Assembly: GCA_022448985.1 (NCBI GenBank)
Contig: JAKVCR010000183.1
Coordinates: 1-38,283 of the forward strand
Origin: Roseibacillus sp.
GTDB taxonomy: Bacteria; Verrucomicrobiota; Verrucomicrobiia; Verrucomicrobiales; Akkermansiaceae
Direction of reading: 5' to 3'
DNA length: 38,283 nt
Part shown: piece after piece, positions 23,125 through 32,612 of the stretch
How the letters are laid out: every line of letters begins with the position of its first letter
How positions within the stretch are numbered: the first letter of the stretch is position 1
Made by a program: the position numbers and the translations under genes
The notes under the pieces: generated by a model
Told to the model about the DNA's origin: nothing
Database searches by the model: none
Seen by the model: the letters and a program-made list of their open reading frames with translations, nothing else

Positions 23125-24201
23125 ATGGCAACAAAGTCGGAAACGCTCCTGAAGCGGTTCACGGAAGCTCATGGCCCGTCGGGCTTCGAGGGTGAGGTGC
23201 GTGAAATATTTGTGAAGGAGTTAGAGGGCGTGGGCCAGTTCTCGACCGATCGAACCGGGTCGGTGGTCTGCGACCTGGGAGGAAAGGGTCCGCGAGTGAT
23301 GCTGGAGGCCCACATGGACGAAGTGGGTTTCCGGGTGCAGTCGATCGGTCCGAAGGGATTCTTGCAGCTTATCGCAGTGGGTGGCTGGTGGCCGCATGTG
23401 GTGCTGGCGCAGCAGCTGGTGGTAAAGACGAAGAAGGGAAAGAAGATCGTGGGCGTGGTGGGTTCCAAGCCGCCACACTTCCTCCCGGAAGCCGAGCGTA
23501 GCAGGGTGATGTCGCTGGAGAGCATGTTTGTCGACGTGGGGGCCACCTCGCGGGAGGAGGTGGGCGCGATGGGCATCCGGGTGGGAGATCCCGTCGCGCC
23601 GAGAACGTCCTTTGAACCGATGGGGCGTAAAGGGCGCTATCTTTCCAAGGCCTTCGACAACCGGGTAGGAATGGCGGCCGTGGTGGAGGCGGGTCAGAAG
23701 TTAGGCAGGCTCAAACGGAGTAATCGTGTCCTCCTGGCGGGAAGTGTGCAGGAGGAGATAGGATTGAGGGGAGCGCGGACGCTGGCGCGACATGCCAGGC
23801 CCGATGTGGCGGTGATTCTGGAGGGCACCCCCGCTGATGACACTCCGGGGTTCAGGCCCGATGAATCGCAGGCTACGGTGGAGGGTGGTGTGCAGATCCG
23901 TATGCACGACCCCAGTGCCATCATGAATCCGCGGCTTGCCGAACTTGCCGTTGAAACAGCGGAGAAGGAGAAAATTCCCCATCAACTGGCGGTACGGCGC
24001 GGCGGAGGCACGGATGCTGGCGAGGTGCATCTCTCCGGGGAGGGAGTGCCTTCGGTGGTGCTTGGGGTGCCTGCTCGCTACATCCACTCGCACAACAGCA
24101 TCATCGACCTGGCAGATTACCGTGCCATGGTTGATCTCAGCGTGGCCCTCATCAGGCGATTAACCGCCCGCCAGGCCGATAAGCTGGTGGAGTATCTGTA
24201 G
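23125..24201 (+). CDS. M42-family metallo-aminopeptidase
   Basis: M42 enzymes are large cytoplasmic tetrahedral di-metal aminopeptidases that trim peptides. The 358-residue product has the full metal and catalytic set: EAHMDEVGF (His near 63), KAFDNRVG (bridging Asp), VQEEIGLRGA (catalytic Glu and metal Glu), EGTPADDTPG and the terminal RYIHSHNSI (metal His). GGGTDAG is also conserved. Specificity (glutamyl, lysyl or leucyl) and a possible endoglucanase annotation (CelM/FrvX relatives) cannot be decided. ATG 23125 matches the family start. lgt follows after 46 nt and may be cotranscribed. Confidence 0.93.
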   Translation: MATKSETLLKRFTEAHGPSGFEGEVREIFVKELEGVGQFSTDRTGSVVCDLGGKGPRVMLEAHMDEVGFRVQSIGPKGFLQLIAVGGWWPHVVLAQQLVVKTKKGKKIVGVVGSKPPHFLPEAERSRVMSLESMFVDVGATSREEVGAMGIRVGDPVAPRTSFEPMGRKGRYLSKAFDNRVGMAAVVEAGQKLGRLKRSNRVLLAGSVQEEIGLRGARTLARHARPDVAVILEGTPADDTPGFRPDESQATVEGGVQIRMHDPSAIMNPRLAELAVETAEKEKIPHQLAVRRGGGTDAGEVHLSGEGVPSVVLGVPARYIHSHNSIIDLADYRAMVDLSVALIRRLTARQADKLVEYL

Positions 24202-24247
24202 GGTCCGCCCCGGGAATTTCAAAAACTGCGAAGGGTAACCGTCAGTC

Positions 24248-25318
24248 ATGATTTCTGTCGCGAACATACAGGTGCTGGCGGCCTGGGTGCACAACCTCAA
24301 GCCGGAGATCGTCGAACTCTCCGACACGTTTGCCTTGCGATGGTATGGGCTGGCTTATCTGGCGGGATTCATGGCAGGCTATTTTGGACTGAAGTGGTTG
24401 GCGCGGAAGGAACTGTGGGTGGTGCGGCCTGAGAAGGTGGCCGATTTTATCGCCTACGCGGCGCTCTTCGGGGTATTTCTTGGCGGCCGGCTGGGCTACG
24501 TCCTTTTTTACATGATTCCCGACAATGGGATTGGTTACGTGCTGGAGAGCCCTCTGGTCATCCTGCAGGTGTGGAAGGGAGGGATGTCGAGTCATGGGGG
24601 CATTCTGGGACTGACCATCTTCACCTATTTCTATGCCCGGCGCTCTGGTTGTTCCTGGACCGGGGTGGGGGATGGCCTGGTGATTTTTGCCCCCCTGGGG
24701 ATTTTCTTTGGAAGGATTGCCAACTTCATCAATGGCGAGCTCTACGGCAGGGTCACCAGCGCGGGGGTCGGAATGAAGTTTCCCAAGGAACTGCTGGAGG
24801 AGGGGAACGAGGACCGCTTTTACAATGCGATGCGGGAAGTAGTGGAAGTCGATCCGGAACGCCTGGACGTCCTCTGGGATGGCTATCTTAAAAGCCCCTC
24901 GGCCGGCAAAGGACAACTTCTGGAAGGCGCGCTGGAAGCGAGCAGGGAGAACCCGGCGATCCTGGAGGTCCTGGGGAATTACGTCCAGGTCCGGCACCCC
25001 TCTCAACTCTACCAGGCATTGCTGGAGGGTCTGGGCCTCTGTGTGATCCTCCTGGTTCTTCGCCTGAGGTTCCGGAATCTGGGGCATGGGGTGATCACGG
25101 GAGTGTTCTTTATTCTGTATGCGACCTTCCGCATTGTGGCGGAACAATTCCGGGAACCGGATGCGGCCTGGGTGATCGAAGGCCTGCTGACCAAGGGTCA
25201 GTTTTATTCGATCTTCATGTACGGCATCGGCGCGGCCTTCCTGGTGGCTGGCCTGAAGGGCAGGACGGGATCGCTGGGAGGACCGTCGAGCGGGAAGAAC
25301 ATTTCACCCGGGAGCTGA
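24248..25318 (+). CDS. lgt: Prolipoprotein diacylglyceryl transferase with enlarged periplasmic loop
   Basis: Lgt transfers diacylglycerol from phosphatidylglycerol to the lipobox Cys of prolipoproteins in the inner membrane. The 356-residue protein shows the family motifs: ALRWYGLAYLAGF, GGRLGYVLFY, WKGGMSSHGGILG, the signature GRIANFINGELYGR (ending near 168) and HPSQLYQALLEG near 250. About seven membrane helices are evident. Between the last two motifs there are about 80 residues, against roughly 45 in E. coli Lgt (291 residues in total); the extra part is acidic and helical (LLEEGNEDRFYNAMREVVE). It fits a window with several lipoproteins. ATG 24248 is used; no strong Shine-Dalgarno sequence is seen. 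Confidence 0.95.
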   Translation: MISVANIQVLAAWVHNLKPEIVELSDTFALRWYGLAYLAGFMAGYFGLKWLARKELWVVRPEKVADFIAYAALFGVFLGGRLGYVLFYMIPDNGIGYVLESPLVILQVWKGGMSSHGGILGLTIFTYFYARRSGCSWTGVGDGLVIFAPLGIFFGRIANFINGELYGRVTSAGVGMKFPKELLEEGNEDRFYNAMREVVEVDPERLDVLWDGYLKSPSAGKGQLLEGALEASRENPAILEVLGNYVQVRHPSQLYQALLEGLGLCVILLVLRLRFRNLGHGVITGVFFILYATFRIVAEQFREPDAAWVIEGLLTKGQFYSIFMYGIGAAFLVAGLKGRTGSLGGPSSGKNISPGS

Positions 25319-25346
25319 GCAGAATGGCTGGGTGCAGCCGCTCGTG

Positions 25347-25880
25347 TTATCGGGGGATCTTGAGCTTCTGTCCGATGCGGATGATGGTTCCGCGGATTCC
25401 ATTCGCCCGCTGAATGGCACCAACCGAAGTTCCGTAGCGGCGTCCGAGAGAGTAGAGGGTGTCCCCTTTGATCACGGTATGGCGAATCGTGGGGCTGGGG
25501 GCAGGTTTTGGGGGCGTAGGCCGGGGTGGTTGGGGTTGTACCGTGGGTTCGGGCCGGGAGGGAGGGGCCTGGGAGGCCAATAGGGCAGGAGGTTTGGTGG
25601 CGGGTTTGTTCCGGGAGACTACGAGCGGCAAATCTTTCCGGTTGATTTGGCGGCCGACAGGCTTCGGTGGGGCTGGTTTGGTTCCCCAGGTGTGTTTTCT
25701 CGCGGGCTTGTCGGCCCAGGCTTCCACGTAGTCACCGTTCTGGTCGAAGGGGCCGTAGCCCGGATTGTAGGAAGCGGTGGAGGGAATGTCGCTTTTCCCG
25801 CTGCAGGCCACCAGCCAGGTGGCAACAAAAGCCGCTGTGACGAGCTTCAAGGCGGCGCAGGTGGACAACAGGCGGTGCAT
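25347..25880 (-). CDS. LysM-domain lipoprotein
   Basis: The 177-residue protein begins with a lipoprotein signal (MHRLLSTCAALKLVTAAF, lipobox LVAC near 23-26). It continues with a Pro-rich, low-complexity linker (about 60-130) and ends with one LysM domain (about 132-177: HTVIKGDTLYSLGRRYGTSVG, then IIRIGQKLKIP). LysM binds peptidoglycan N-acetylglucosamine, so the protein probably tethers a membrane to the cell wall. No catalytic domain is attached. It is a single gene, convergent with lgt and facing away from the FG-GAP lipoprotein gene. Confidence 0.88.
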   Translation of the reverse strand: MHRLLSTCAALKLVTAAFVATWLVACSGKSDIPSTASYNPGYGPFDQNGDYVEAWADKPARKHTWGTKPAPPKPVGRQINRKDLPLVVSRNKPATKPPALLASQAPPSRPEPTVQPQPPRPTPPKPAPSPTIRHTVIKGDTLYSLGRRYGTSVGAIQRANGIRGTIIRIGQKLKIPR

Positions 25881-26361
25881 GGAGAAGGGAATTGGGACGT
25901 CGTTGGGGTGATGCCTGTCAGCAATAAGACGAGCTCAGCATTCCTGCCACGGGGCCGGGACGGCCTTTTCCATGAATCGCCGGGTGAAACATTCGTTGGA
26001 TTCGCTTGTAGCTGTATCAGTCCAGGATTCAAGGGCATAGGAAGTCTTTTGAAATTGGGCTGGTCCCGGAGTGCATATCAGACCTGGGGGGGCTCAGGAC
26101 TCCTGGCCAAGTTATATATTCCATCGTGTTGCACTCAGGAGCAGACTCTTAAGCCACTCCGACCTCCCGCTCCTGCCGCCTTTTCCGCTGTTTCTTCGGA
26201 GTGATCTGGACTACATACATGGCCAGCGCCATGACACGGAAATTTATTGAAGCTACCGCCAAGTACTTCGTGTGGGGACTCTCGCCAAGGCAGCAGAACC
26301 AGGTATCCGGCCTCTTGTGCGGAGAGTCGTGATCCGGGATACAACCATTTTGGACGTCTGG
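25881..26361. other. Intergenic region, LysM lipoprotein / FG-GAP lipoprotein
   Basis: About 480 bp separate two divergent genes. No conserved gene is recognisable. An AT-rich patch (TTATATATT, 26112-26120) is the best promoter-like spot but lacks a matching -35. Two short overlapping reading frames on opposite strands exist: 26219-26332 (+, 37 codons) and 26149-26232 (-, 27 codons, with basic run KKQRKRRQER). Neither has a Shine-Dalgarno sequence, so both are recorded only as possibilities. No tRNA or terminator is visible. Confidence 0.5.
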
Positions 26362-28677
26362 ATGCCGATTGCAAAGGCGCTTGGAAGGAGTGACCGGGGG
26401 CGGAGGCGAACTGGTTCCCTTGCGGGTGGGGGGATCCTGTTTCTTGGGCTGGGGCTTCTCACGTTCTCGTTGGGAGCCTGTTCCGATCCCGGCAAGGAGG
26501 AAGCCGCCAGGAAGGCCGACCCCGAGGTGCCGGCTCCACCGCAGCCTGCCGGGCATCAACGCATGGTTGAATTACTGGCCCGTGTCGCGGAGGAAACAGC
26601 AGACGGCAATCCCTACCGGGGCGAGGCCGAGGCGAAGATCTGGCAGGCTAAGCTGAAGGCCTTGCCAGAGAGACCCAGTGCCCAACGTCTGGAAGCAATC
26701 CTTCATCTGGCTGAGGCCGAAGCGCTGGAGGGCAGGGAGGAATCAGTTCTGAACCGCCTGCAGGGAGCCTACAACACCTACTCCCGTCTCAAACCATCCG
26801 TTCCAGAGAAGGCACTCAATCTGATTCGCTACCGGCTTGCGGTGGCATATTTTCGCCGGGGAGAAACCCAAAACTGTTGCGCCCGCTTCAATGCGGACAG
26901 CTGTATCATGCCGATTCGGGGAAAGGGAATTCACACCAATCAGACAGGATCGCGAAATGCCATTCGTTATCTGGGTGAGATTCTGATGACGCCGAATGCG
27001 GACCGGGGCCTGAAACAGAAGTCGCGGTGGCTGCTCAATCTGGCCTACATGACCATCGGCGGGTATCCTTCGAAAGTCCCCCAACATCACCTGATCCCTC
27101 CCGCAGTATTCGCTTCTGACGAGCCCTGGCCGAAGTTCGTCAATGTCGCGCCCCGACTCGATCTGGACACCTTCAACCTGGCGGGCGGGGTAATCGTGGA
27201 CGATTTCGATGGGGACAACCTCCTTGATGTGGTGAGTTCCACGTTCGATGCGGAAGGAATGATGCGTTATTTCCGCAACGGGGGTGACGGGACATTCCAG
27301 GAAAGATCCAGGGAGGCTGGTCTGACGGGTCTGACCGGGGGACTGAACATGGAACAGGCGGATTACGATAATGATGGGGATCTTGACATCCTCGTCCTGC
27401 GGGGAGCGTGGCTGCAGGGTGCCGGGAGGCATCCCAACTCGCTCCTGCGCAACGATGGGAAGGGTGTTTTCACCGATGTCACCTTCGCGGCCGGGCTTGC
27501 GGAACCGGCTTACCCGACCCAGACAGCCGCATGGTCCGATTACGATCAGGACGGCGACCTGGATCTCTACGTTGGCAATGAGCAGACAGGGAATATCAGT
27601 GCGCCCAACCAGCTTTTCCAAAATAACGGGAATGGGACATTTGTCGATGTGGGCGCGAGGGCAGGCGTGCAAAACGGGCGCTTCACGAAGGGAGTCACCT
27701 GGGGGGATTATGACAACGATGGTGATCCTGATCTGTATGTGGCAAATCTCATGAGTCCCAACCGGCTCTATCGTAACAATGGTGATGGCACCTTTACGGA
27801 CGTGGGACCGGAACTGAAGGTCACGCGGCCCATGGCGGCGTTCCCAACCTGGTTCTGGGACTATGACAACGATGGGAACCTGGATCTCTTCGTGGCAGCC
27901 AATCGTGGCCAGCCCGATTCGCTCTCAAGCCTGGTGGAGAGCTATCTTGGCCAGCCCTGCGACGATGAACTGGCCTGCATCTACCGGGGCGATGGAAAGG
28001 GTGGGTTTGTGGAAGTGGCTGCCGAACTGGGCCTCGATACCCTCGTATTACCCATGGGCTGCAACTTCGGCGACCTCGATCACGATGGTTTTCTGGATTT
28101 CTATCTGGGGACAGGGTATCCGGCTTATGACGCGCTCATGCCCAACCTCATGTTCAGGAACAGGGGGGGGCAGGGTTTTTCGGATGTGACCTGGGAAGGT
28201 GGTTTCGGGCATCTCCAGAAGGGTCACGGTATCGCATTTGCAGATTTCGATCATGACGGGGATCAGGACATTTACGTGCAGATGGGGGGAGGGGCTACCG
28301 GGGACAGGTTTTCCGATGCTCTCTTTGAAAACCCCGGGTTTGAGAACAATTGGATCGCAGTTCAGCTGGTTGGGACGCGTTCCAATCGCTGTGCCATCGG
28401 CGCCCGAATTCGGCTGGTGCTTGAGGAGGAGGGCAGGCCGGGGCGTTCAGTCTATCGCCATGTAAACAGCGGGGCGAGCTTTGGAGCTAATCCCCTGAGG
28501 CAAACGATCGGGATTGGGAAAGCGGATAGTATCGCCCGGATCGAGATCTGGTGGCCGACGAGCGGTATAACGCAGCGATTTGAGGCAGTCGCTGCCAACC
28601 GAATGATCCGGATCACCGAGGAAAGTGACATGATCGAGACCGTGGCACTGCCCCGCTTCCAGTTTCCTGACGAGTAA
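26362..28677 (+). CDS. CRTAC1-type lipoprotein with FG-GAP/VCBS repeats and ASPIC/UnbV domain
   Basis: A basic n-region, a hydrophobic stretch and lipobox LGAC mark an exported lipoprotein (771 residues from ATG 26362). A helical N-terminal domain contains paired Cys (QNCCARFNADSCIMPIRGKG) and the WLLNLAYMTIGGYP motif typical of this family. From about 271 to 640 there are seven calcium-binding FG-GAP/VCBS repeats with DxDxDG-like loops (DYDNDGDLD and similar), a predicted beta-propeller. Residues about 663-755 are an ASPIC/UnbV domain (GARIRLVLEEEG and IEIWWPTSG). Such proteins are abundant in marine Verrucomicrobia and Planctomycetes; the role is unproven, probably surface binding or protein-protein contact. 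The start is uncertain: GTGs at 26326 and 26329 are alternatives. Confidence 0.88.
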   Translation: MPIAKALGRSDRGRRRTGSLAGGGILFLGLGLLTFSLGACSDPGKEEAARKADPEVPAPPQPAGHQRMVELLARVAEETADGNPYRGEAEAKIWQAKLKALPERPSAQRLEAILHLAEAEALEGREESVLNRLQGAYNTYSRLKPSVPEKALNLIRYRLAVAYFRRGETQNCCARFNADSCIMPIRGKGIHTNQTGSRNAIRYLGEILMTPNADRGLKQKSRWLLNLAYMTIGGYPSKVPQHHLIPPAVFASDEPWPKFVNVAPRLDLDTFNLAGGVIVDDFDGDNLLDVVSSTFDAEGMMRYFRNGGDGTFQERSREAGLTGLTGGLNMEQADYDNDGDLDILVLRGAWLQGAGRHPNSLLRNDGKGVFTDVTFAAGLAEPAYPTQTAAWSDYDQDGDLDLYVGNEQTGNISAPNQLFQNNGNGTFVDVGARAGVQNGRFTKGVTWGDYDNDGDPDLYVANLMSPNRLYRNNGDGTFTDVGPELKVTRPMAAFPTWFWDYDNDGNLDLFVAANRGQPDSLSSLVESYLGQPCDDELACIYRGDGKGGFVEVAAELGLDTLVLPMGCNFGDLDHDGFLDFYLGTGYPAYDALMPNLMFRNRGGQGFSDVTWEGGFGHLQKGHGIAFADFDHDGDQDIYVQMGGGATGDRFSDALFENPGFENNWIAVQLVGTRSNRCAIGARIRLVLEEEGRPGRSVYRHVNSGASFGANPLRQTIGIGKADSIARIEIWWPTSGITQRFEAVAANRMIRITEESDMIETVALPRFQFPDE

Positions 28678-28702
28678 GTTGAGTGACTCCAGGTTCCGGG
28701 AC

Positions 28703-31700
28703 TTATCTGGATTCCACCTGCAGCCGGAGAAACTGAGGCGCACTTCCGGTTGGGGTCGGGGCACGCACCATGAGCGTTTCCACCGGGTTGCTGCTGTTGA
28801 ACTGGTAGTCGATTACCGGTCCGGCTTCGGTCCAGCTGATGAGATCGGTGGAGAACTGGGCGGAAACCCGAACGTCGTCTGCACCTTTCAGCCTGGGGAA
28901 CCGGAGGACGAGGTAATTGTCGATTTGCCCGTCGACCTCAAGAGATATGATGGCAGGCGTGAAGACATTGCCATCCGAGGGATCTTCGGGGTTTCCACCC
29001 ACTGCATACTCAAGCAGAGCGCTCAGACCATCATGATCCAGGTCACTTTCCTCCTGGCCAGTTGCGAGGTCGTGGGCGTCAAGCCAGTCCGCCAGGGCAA
29101 TGCGATCCCCCATCCCCGGACTGCCCTCCGCCTCCCGGCTCGCGCGCCAGTTCAGTGGTTCGGCGAGATCGGTAGCAGCTATAGCAGAAGAAAGGGTGAG
29201 AGAGTAGCCATGCCCATCTGCAGCCTCAGGCCAGGGGGAGGTGTCGGAGTAGGAAAAGCTCTGGATTGTCTCGCCCGTGCCGCTGTTAATCAGGGTGATG
29301 CGTTCTCCCCCATTGGAGAGATTGGTGCCGTTCTGGAATACCCCCGCCACTGGTAGTCCGGGCCCATGGCGAAACTCGAAGGCGGCGGGATTCTTCACGA
29401 TGAGAATGCGCTCTCCCGGAGCCAATTCGAAGATCTCCGAGTCTCGGCGAAAGTTGAAATCGATGCCATTTTCAAAAACCACGTTGCTGAGATCGACAGG
29501 CATCGGGACCACGTTCAGGAGTTCAATGAATTCGAAGTCCCCCCGGTTGTGGTAGCCTGCCGCGATTTCATCCGCAGAAGGAGAGCCGGGGCGGTAGTGG
29601 ATCTCGGAAACAACCAGATTGTCCGCTGCGGCTTGCTCGGTCCCCACCACGAAAAGAGCTTCAGTCAGGGCTGACCACTCGCCACTATTACTGCGCACAC
29701 GGGCCTTCATCACGCTGGTGGAATCCAGATGGACCGGTCCGGTATAGGCAGTTCCCAGTGGGTTTCCCGTAAGAGCTTCGCGGGGATCGCTGCCGTCTAC
29801 GGTATAGTAGACCGTGCCGCCATCGGGGCTAATGATGGAGAGCGCGAAATCCTGCGCCACATTGCCTCCGTGCCGGCTGAAATCAGGTGCCTCGGTGGCT
29901 GGATACCAGCCGCGGTCCTGAAACTGACGGAACACGATACTGGTGCGGCGTCGGAGGTAGCTCCGGAGAATCCGGTCACGCTCTGCCATCCACTCGTTGC
30001 CCCGGGTGTATGGCTGTCCCGGGCGCTTGCTGTCACCCCAGCGCGCGGATTCGGCCCGGACGGCGTGGTCGATGATGTCGAGACGTCGCCGGTAGTGGGC
30101 CATCGTCCGGGAGGGAGAGAGTTCCCCTCCGTTGAAGAACTCGCGGCGGACAATGTCGGCGAAGATGAGCTTGTATTCCCCGCTGGTCATCAGGCGGTGC
30201 TGAAAGCCGGTGGGTTTGCCGCTATTGTTGTGACCGGTGGTGTCGTCATTTTCACCCTTGAGGACATGTTCGGCATCCCAGGAATGAAAGTGCCATTTGG
30301 CGCCCCGTTCCCTCCGATTGAAACTGGCGTACCAGTTGTGATGATCCCAGTCGGTATTACCGCAGAAATAGTTGACGATCATGTATTTCGCAAAGTCCTC
30401 AAGGTCGAGTCTGCTTTCCACACGCCGGAAGTGGCCCTGGTTGGTGAGATCAGCATTCATAACGCTGGCGAGCCGGTTGTAATTGGCACTGGAGCCACTG
30501 ATGACAGTGTTTCCGGAGTGCTTGACCACGTCGTAGTCGTCGTTGCTGCCGCCATGGTACTGCGCCGCGAAATTGTCATCCGGGCGCTCGTGGACGGTGT
30601 GCATTCCCCAGTAGATTCCCGCCACATAGACATGCATGTGCCGGCCGTGGGGGGCGGTGCCCCCGAGTGCGTTCTGGAGATCAGCTACATACTGGTCCCG
30701 GATATACTGGCCGAGGACTCTCTGGCCGTGACTGGGATGATTCCACACGTTGTTGAGGCGACCGTCCAGCACCAGGGTGTCAAAGCGATCAGTGGCTTCA
30801 TTGCCAAATGGAATCCAGGGCTTGTCGAATACCTTGTAGCGAAGATCACCGTGGGTGAATTTGAGGCGCATGGAGAGGTGGTTGCTCTTCCATCGCCCGG
30901 TCGATGACCCTCCCACGATCTGCACCGTGCCATCGATCTGAAATCCCTGTGCGGAGTTTGGGTTGGCAGGATCTCCATCCGGATTGATGAACTCAATGGA
31001 GCAGCTCCGTTCGAGACCTTCTCCCGAAATGTAGATTCCCCCGTTTCCCCACATGTCGGCGAAAGGGAGGGAGATGGAGAGGGTGGGAATCTCGAGCAGG
31101 TCATCGGCCACGCAGCGGCTGGACGGATCGGCGTGCTCCGTGACGAGGGTGTCCATGTCCCAGTCGGGACCCGGATCACCCCAGTTGGACCAGGGCTGGG
31201 TGGGAGTGCCCTGTTGGAGAACCTGGTCGGGGAAAATGTAGGTCTGGGTATCGACATTGGTTGGCTCGTGATCGTCCTTGAAGGCGAAAGCACGGAGAAC
31301 GGTGGTGCCGGCGATGCTGACCGTGGCACTGGGAGGAGTGGCAGAATCCCGGGCATCCACCCGGATTCCGTTGAGTGGAGCTGCGGTGGGGAGGGTGTTG
31401 TCGGTGGTATAGATGATGCTCGCACCAGGTGTCGCAGAGCTGATCTCTATGCTTTGAGGAGATTCAAAGAATCCGCGGTCGACGGAGAAGCGGGTGTCGG
31501 CTACGAATCCCTGCACCGCGTCCGGGTTGTTGGCGCTCCCGGGAGTAGGGGTTTGAAAGAAGCCGGACTGGAGCGGTTCGCTATCTCCGTAAAGGCCGAA
31601 GGAGATGTCCTCAGGTTGGGCGGCGTATGGATTGAACTGGTGGACAATCCCGGTCCTTCCCTGTCCACTGGGCCGGGTAAGAGCGAGAAATCCCCCACTT

Positions 31701-32488
31701 TTTTCGAGGGCGAAGGAAGTGTGAAGTTCATTGTCGGCCACAGCCCGGTCCTTGCCGGAGGCAAAGAGGACGGTGAAGCTGTTGGCCTCCAGGACGAGAT
31801 CCGGAAAGGTCCACTTGGCCGGGTCACCGGGATCATCGGTGAGGTGCCATCCGGTGATGGGAACAGGCTGATCGTTCGGGTTCCAGATCTCGATCCAGTC
31901 CGAGCTTTCTCCATCCTCATCGAGGAGGACGGACTGGTTCTGTGCCATGAATTCATTGATGACCACGTTAGCGAGACCGCTGAAATCAGGTCTGCTGCCA
32001 GGATCGTCCGGCGCGCTTCCGGCAGAAACTTCCATCCCGTCGTTGAATCCATCACCATCGGAATCCTCAAGATTGGGATCAGTGAAATGAGTGCCGATCT
32101 CGGCGCCGTCGGAAAGGCCATCGCCGTCACTGTCTTCGGCCAGTGGATTGGTGTTGTAGGTGCCGAGTTCCATGCCGTCCGACAATCCGTCAGCGTCACT
32201 GTCAGCATTCGCGGGATCAGTGTTGTGGATATTGAACTCGCGACCGTCATCGATTCCGTCGTTGTCGGAATCGGCATCGTTCGGATTCGTGTTCCTGTTG
32301 AACTCCTGGACGTTGGTGAGGCCGTCGGGTTCAAGGTCGCCAATCGCGGTTTCGTCGAGGTCGCCAAAATTCCGGATTTCCCACTCATCTGGAAGGCCAT
32401 CTCCGTCCGTATCACCCTCGGCGAGGGTAGTGATCGCCGTAAGGATGAATGTAGCGGCGACTACGGAGCAGGAACTGAATCGAGGCAT
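28703..32488 (-). CDS. Giant secreted CotH-kinase/lamin-tail/calcium-repeat protein
   Basis: The 1261-residue protein starts with a Sec signal (MPRFSSCSVVAATFILTAIT, cleavage near LAE). In order it has thrombospondin-3-like Asp-rich calcium repeats (about 26-150, SDGDGLSDG-type), lamin-tail domain 1 (about 173-275, VVINEFMAQNQ), a chitobiase C-terminal-like segment (about 347-365, IIYTTDNTLPT), a CotH kinase-like domain (about 490-790, ending in the WHFHSWDAEHVL region), a second chitobiase-like segment (TVYYTVDGSDP, about 880), lamin-tail domain 2 (about 955 on, VVSEIHYRPG) and a C-terminal region with LLEYAVGGNPEDP. ATG 32488 is used because it directly precedes the signal; the frame is open upstream inside argH. 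Function is probably cell-surface or spore-coat-like phosphorylation or adhesion. Confidence 0.9.
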   Translation of the reverse strand: MPRFSSCSVVAATFILTAITTLAEGDTDGDGLPDEWEIRNFGDLDETAIGDLEPDGLTNVQEFNRNTNPNDADSDNDGIDDGREFNIHNTDPANADSDADGLSDGMELGTYNTNPLAEDSDGDGLSDGAEIGTHFTDPNLEDSDGDGFNDGMEVSAGSAPDDPGSRPDFSGLANVVINEFMAQNQSVLLDEDGESSDWIEIWNPNDQPVPITGWHLTDDPGDPAKWTFPDLVLEANSFTVLFASGKDRAVADNELHTSFALEKSGGFLALTRPSGQGRTGIVHQFNPYAAQPEDISFGLYGDSEPLQSGFFQTPTPGSANNPDAVQGFVADTRFSVDRGFFESPQSIEISSATPGASIIYTTDNTLPTAAPLNGIRVDARDSATPPSATVSIAGTTVLRAFAFKDDHEPTNVDTQTYIFPDQVLQQGTPTQPWSNWGDPGPDWDMDTLVTEHADPSSRCVADDLLEIPTLSISLPFADMWGNGGIYISGEGLERSCSIEFINPDGDPANPNSAQGFQIDGTVQIVGGSSTGRWKSNHLSMRLKFTHGDLRYKVFDKPWIPFGNEATDRFDTLVLDGRLNNVWNHPSHGQRVLGQYIRDQYVADLQNALGGTAPHGRHMHVYVAGIYWGMHTVHERPDDNFAAQYHGGSNDDYDVVKHSGNTVISGSSANYNRLASVMNADLTNQGHFRRVESRLDLEDFAKYMIVNYFCGNTDWDHHNWYASFNRRERGAKWHFHSWDAEHVLKGENDDTTGHNNSGKPTGFQHRLMTSGEYKLIFADIVRREFFNGGELSPSRTMAHYRRRLDIIDHAVRAESARWGDSKRPGQPYTRGNEWMAERDRILRSYLRRRTSIVFRQFQDRGWYPATEAPDFSRHGGNVAQDFALSIISPDGGTVYYTVDGSDPREALTGNPLGTAYTGPVHLDSTSVMKARVRSNSGEWSALTEALFVVGTEQAAADNLVVSEIHYRPGSPSADEIAAGYHNRGDFEFIELLNVVPMPVDLSNVVFENGIDFNFRRDSEIFELAPGERILIVKNPAAFEFRHGPGLPVAGVFQNGTNLSNGGERITLINSGTGETIQSFSYSDTSPWPEAADGHGYSLTLSSAIAATDLAEPLNWRASREAEGSPGMGDRIALADWLDAHDLATGQEESDLDHDGLSALLEYAVGGNPEDPSDGNVFTPAIISLEVDGQIDNYLVLRFPRLKGADDVRVSAQFSTDLISWTEAGPVIDYQFNSSNPVETLMVRAPTPTGSAPQFLRLQVESR

Positions 32489-32612
32489 CGAGTTTCGGGG
32501 GTGGCTCGAAGGAATGGGAAGCCTACGTCCTCCTGTTCTTGCCTGGAAAGGGAAAAGGTCGATTCTTGCCGCAGGAAGGCGGATTGGAGAGTTTCCCCCG
32601 GGGGGCGCTGTC

